DNA of 6,148 nucleotides from Gemmatimonadota bacterium (lineage in GTDB: Bacteria; GCA-2686955), in the NCBI GenBank assembly GCA_026991065.1, contig JALXCG010000391.1, positions 1 through 6,148 on the forward strand, written 5' to 3'. Position numbers and translations under genes: made by a program. Of this stretch, positions 5,766 through 6,148 are shown piece after piece; position 1 is the first letter of the stretch; each line of letters begins with the position of its first letter. The notes under the pieces are model-generated. The model had not been told where the DNA came from, ran no database searches, and worked only from the letters and a program-made list of their open reading frames with translations.

Positions 5766-6148
5766 ATGAAAAAGAGCACTTTTCTCGCCGCCCGTGCCGC
5801 GCTGATCGCCTGCGGCTCCTCTCTCATCCTCTCCGCTTCAGCCGCCGCCGCGCCGGCCGCCCCCGCCGCGGCCGCGGCCGCCACCGAAGCCAAAGCACTC
5901 ATGACGCAGCACATCTGCTTCACCTGTCACACCATCGACGGCACCAGCAAAATCAACGGCGCCGACGCCCTCGGCCCCACGCTCAAAGGGATCTACGGAA
6001 CCACCGAGACCGTCCTGACCGACGGCAAAGAGCGTGAAGTGAAGGTGGACGACGCCTACCTGACCAAGTCGATCCGCGAGCCGATGGCCGACATCGTCAA
6101 GGGGCGCCTGCCGGTGATGGTGCTCCCGCCGCCCGCCCTCACCGATGC
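5766..6148 (+). CDS. Secreted monoheme cytochrome c, partial (runs off the right edge)
   Basis: The frame is open from the ATG at 5766 to the edge: 127 full codons. GGAAAG lies 5 nt upstream. The N-terminus (MKKSTFLAARAALIACGSSLILSASA) looks like a Sec signal peptide for export, followed by an Ala/Pro-rich linker (about 27-39). LIAC at 13-16 also fits a lipobox, but an Arg at 10 breaks the hydrophobic stretch before it, so ordinary cleavage after about 26-29 is favoured. Heme attachment is C51-F-T-C54-H55, and the likely axial ligand is Met118 (PVMVLPP). From the GP at 70-71 to Met118 it aligns without gaps with residues 229-277 of CoxB, 26 of 49 identical, including GIYGTTETV and EPMADIVKG. 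It differs by about 6 extra residues after the heme motif and 2 after the Met. It is probably a duplicate of the CoxB heme domain and a periplasmic electron carrier for the oxidase. The role is inferred from context. Confidence 0.9.
   Translation, partial: MKKSTFLAARAALIACGSSLILSASAAAAPAAPAAAAAATEAKALMTQHICFTCHTIDGTSKINGADALGPTLKGIYGTTETVLTDGKEREVKVDDAYLTKSIREPMADIVKGRLPVMVLPPPALTD

Noticed and set aside
5840-5882. GC-rich repeat tract in the cytochrome gene
   Set aside because: It is a run of Ala and Pro codons in the signal-linker region, which explains the GCC/GCG repetition without any separate element.

Overview
This window is GC-rich DNA from a Gram-negative-type bacterium. Its core is a compact, rightward-transcribed aa3/caa3-type cytochrome c oxidase operon. 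The organism must respire oxygen and make c-type cytochromes. The YSHP form of the catalytic subunit, the heme-c-bearing subunit II and the SCO-first gene order recall operons of some Deltaproteobacteria (Desulfuromonadota-like) and other deep-branching phyla. That taxonomic guess is an inference of low confidence.

Layout. Positions 1-789 (minus strand) carry the N-terminal 263 residues of an NHL-repeat beta-propeller protein whose end lies off the left edge. Positions 790-1140 are a divergent intergenic region that is less GC-rich in its middle. It holds candidate back-to-back promoters that share one -35 sequence, and two imperfect inverted repeats. On the plus strand there follow a SCO/SenC copper chaperone (1141-2007), subunit I coxA (2012-3661), subunit III coxC (3658-4338), a subunit IV-like protein coxD (4375-4767), subunit II with a fused cytochrome c domain coxB (4776-5672), and a secreted monoheme cytochrome c (5766 to the right edge, incomplete). 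The coding regions are packed: 4 nt gap, 4 nt overlap, 36 nt gap, 8 nt gap, then a 93 nt gap before the cytochrome.

How the genes work together. SCO would deliver copper to, or reduce the cysteines of, the CuA site in CoxB. CoxB takes electrons through its C-terminal heme c and passes them via CuA to heme a and the heme a3-CuB centre of CoxA, where oxygen is reduced to water and protons are pumped. CoxC and CoxD are membrane subunits. The downstream cytochrome c closely resembles the heme c domain of CoxB (about 53% identity over 49 aligned residues, counted by hand), so the pair probably arose by duplication and the free protein may be an electron donor to the oxidase. No heme A synthesis gene (ctaA/ctaB) or cox11 is visible here.

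I see no mobile element, CRISPR array, tRNA or rRNA. Nothing here is clearly a new system. The points most worth a second look are the A2-type (YSHP) active site, the duplicated cytochrome domain and the shared-promoter arrangement.
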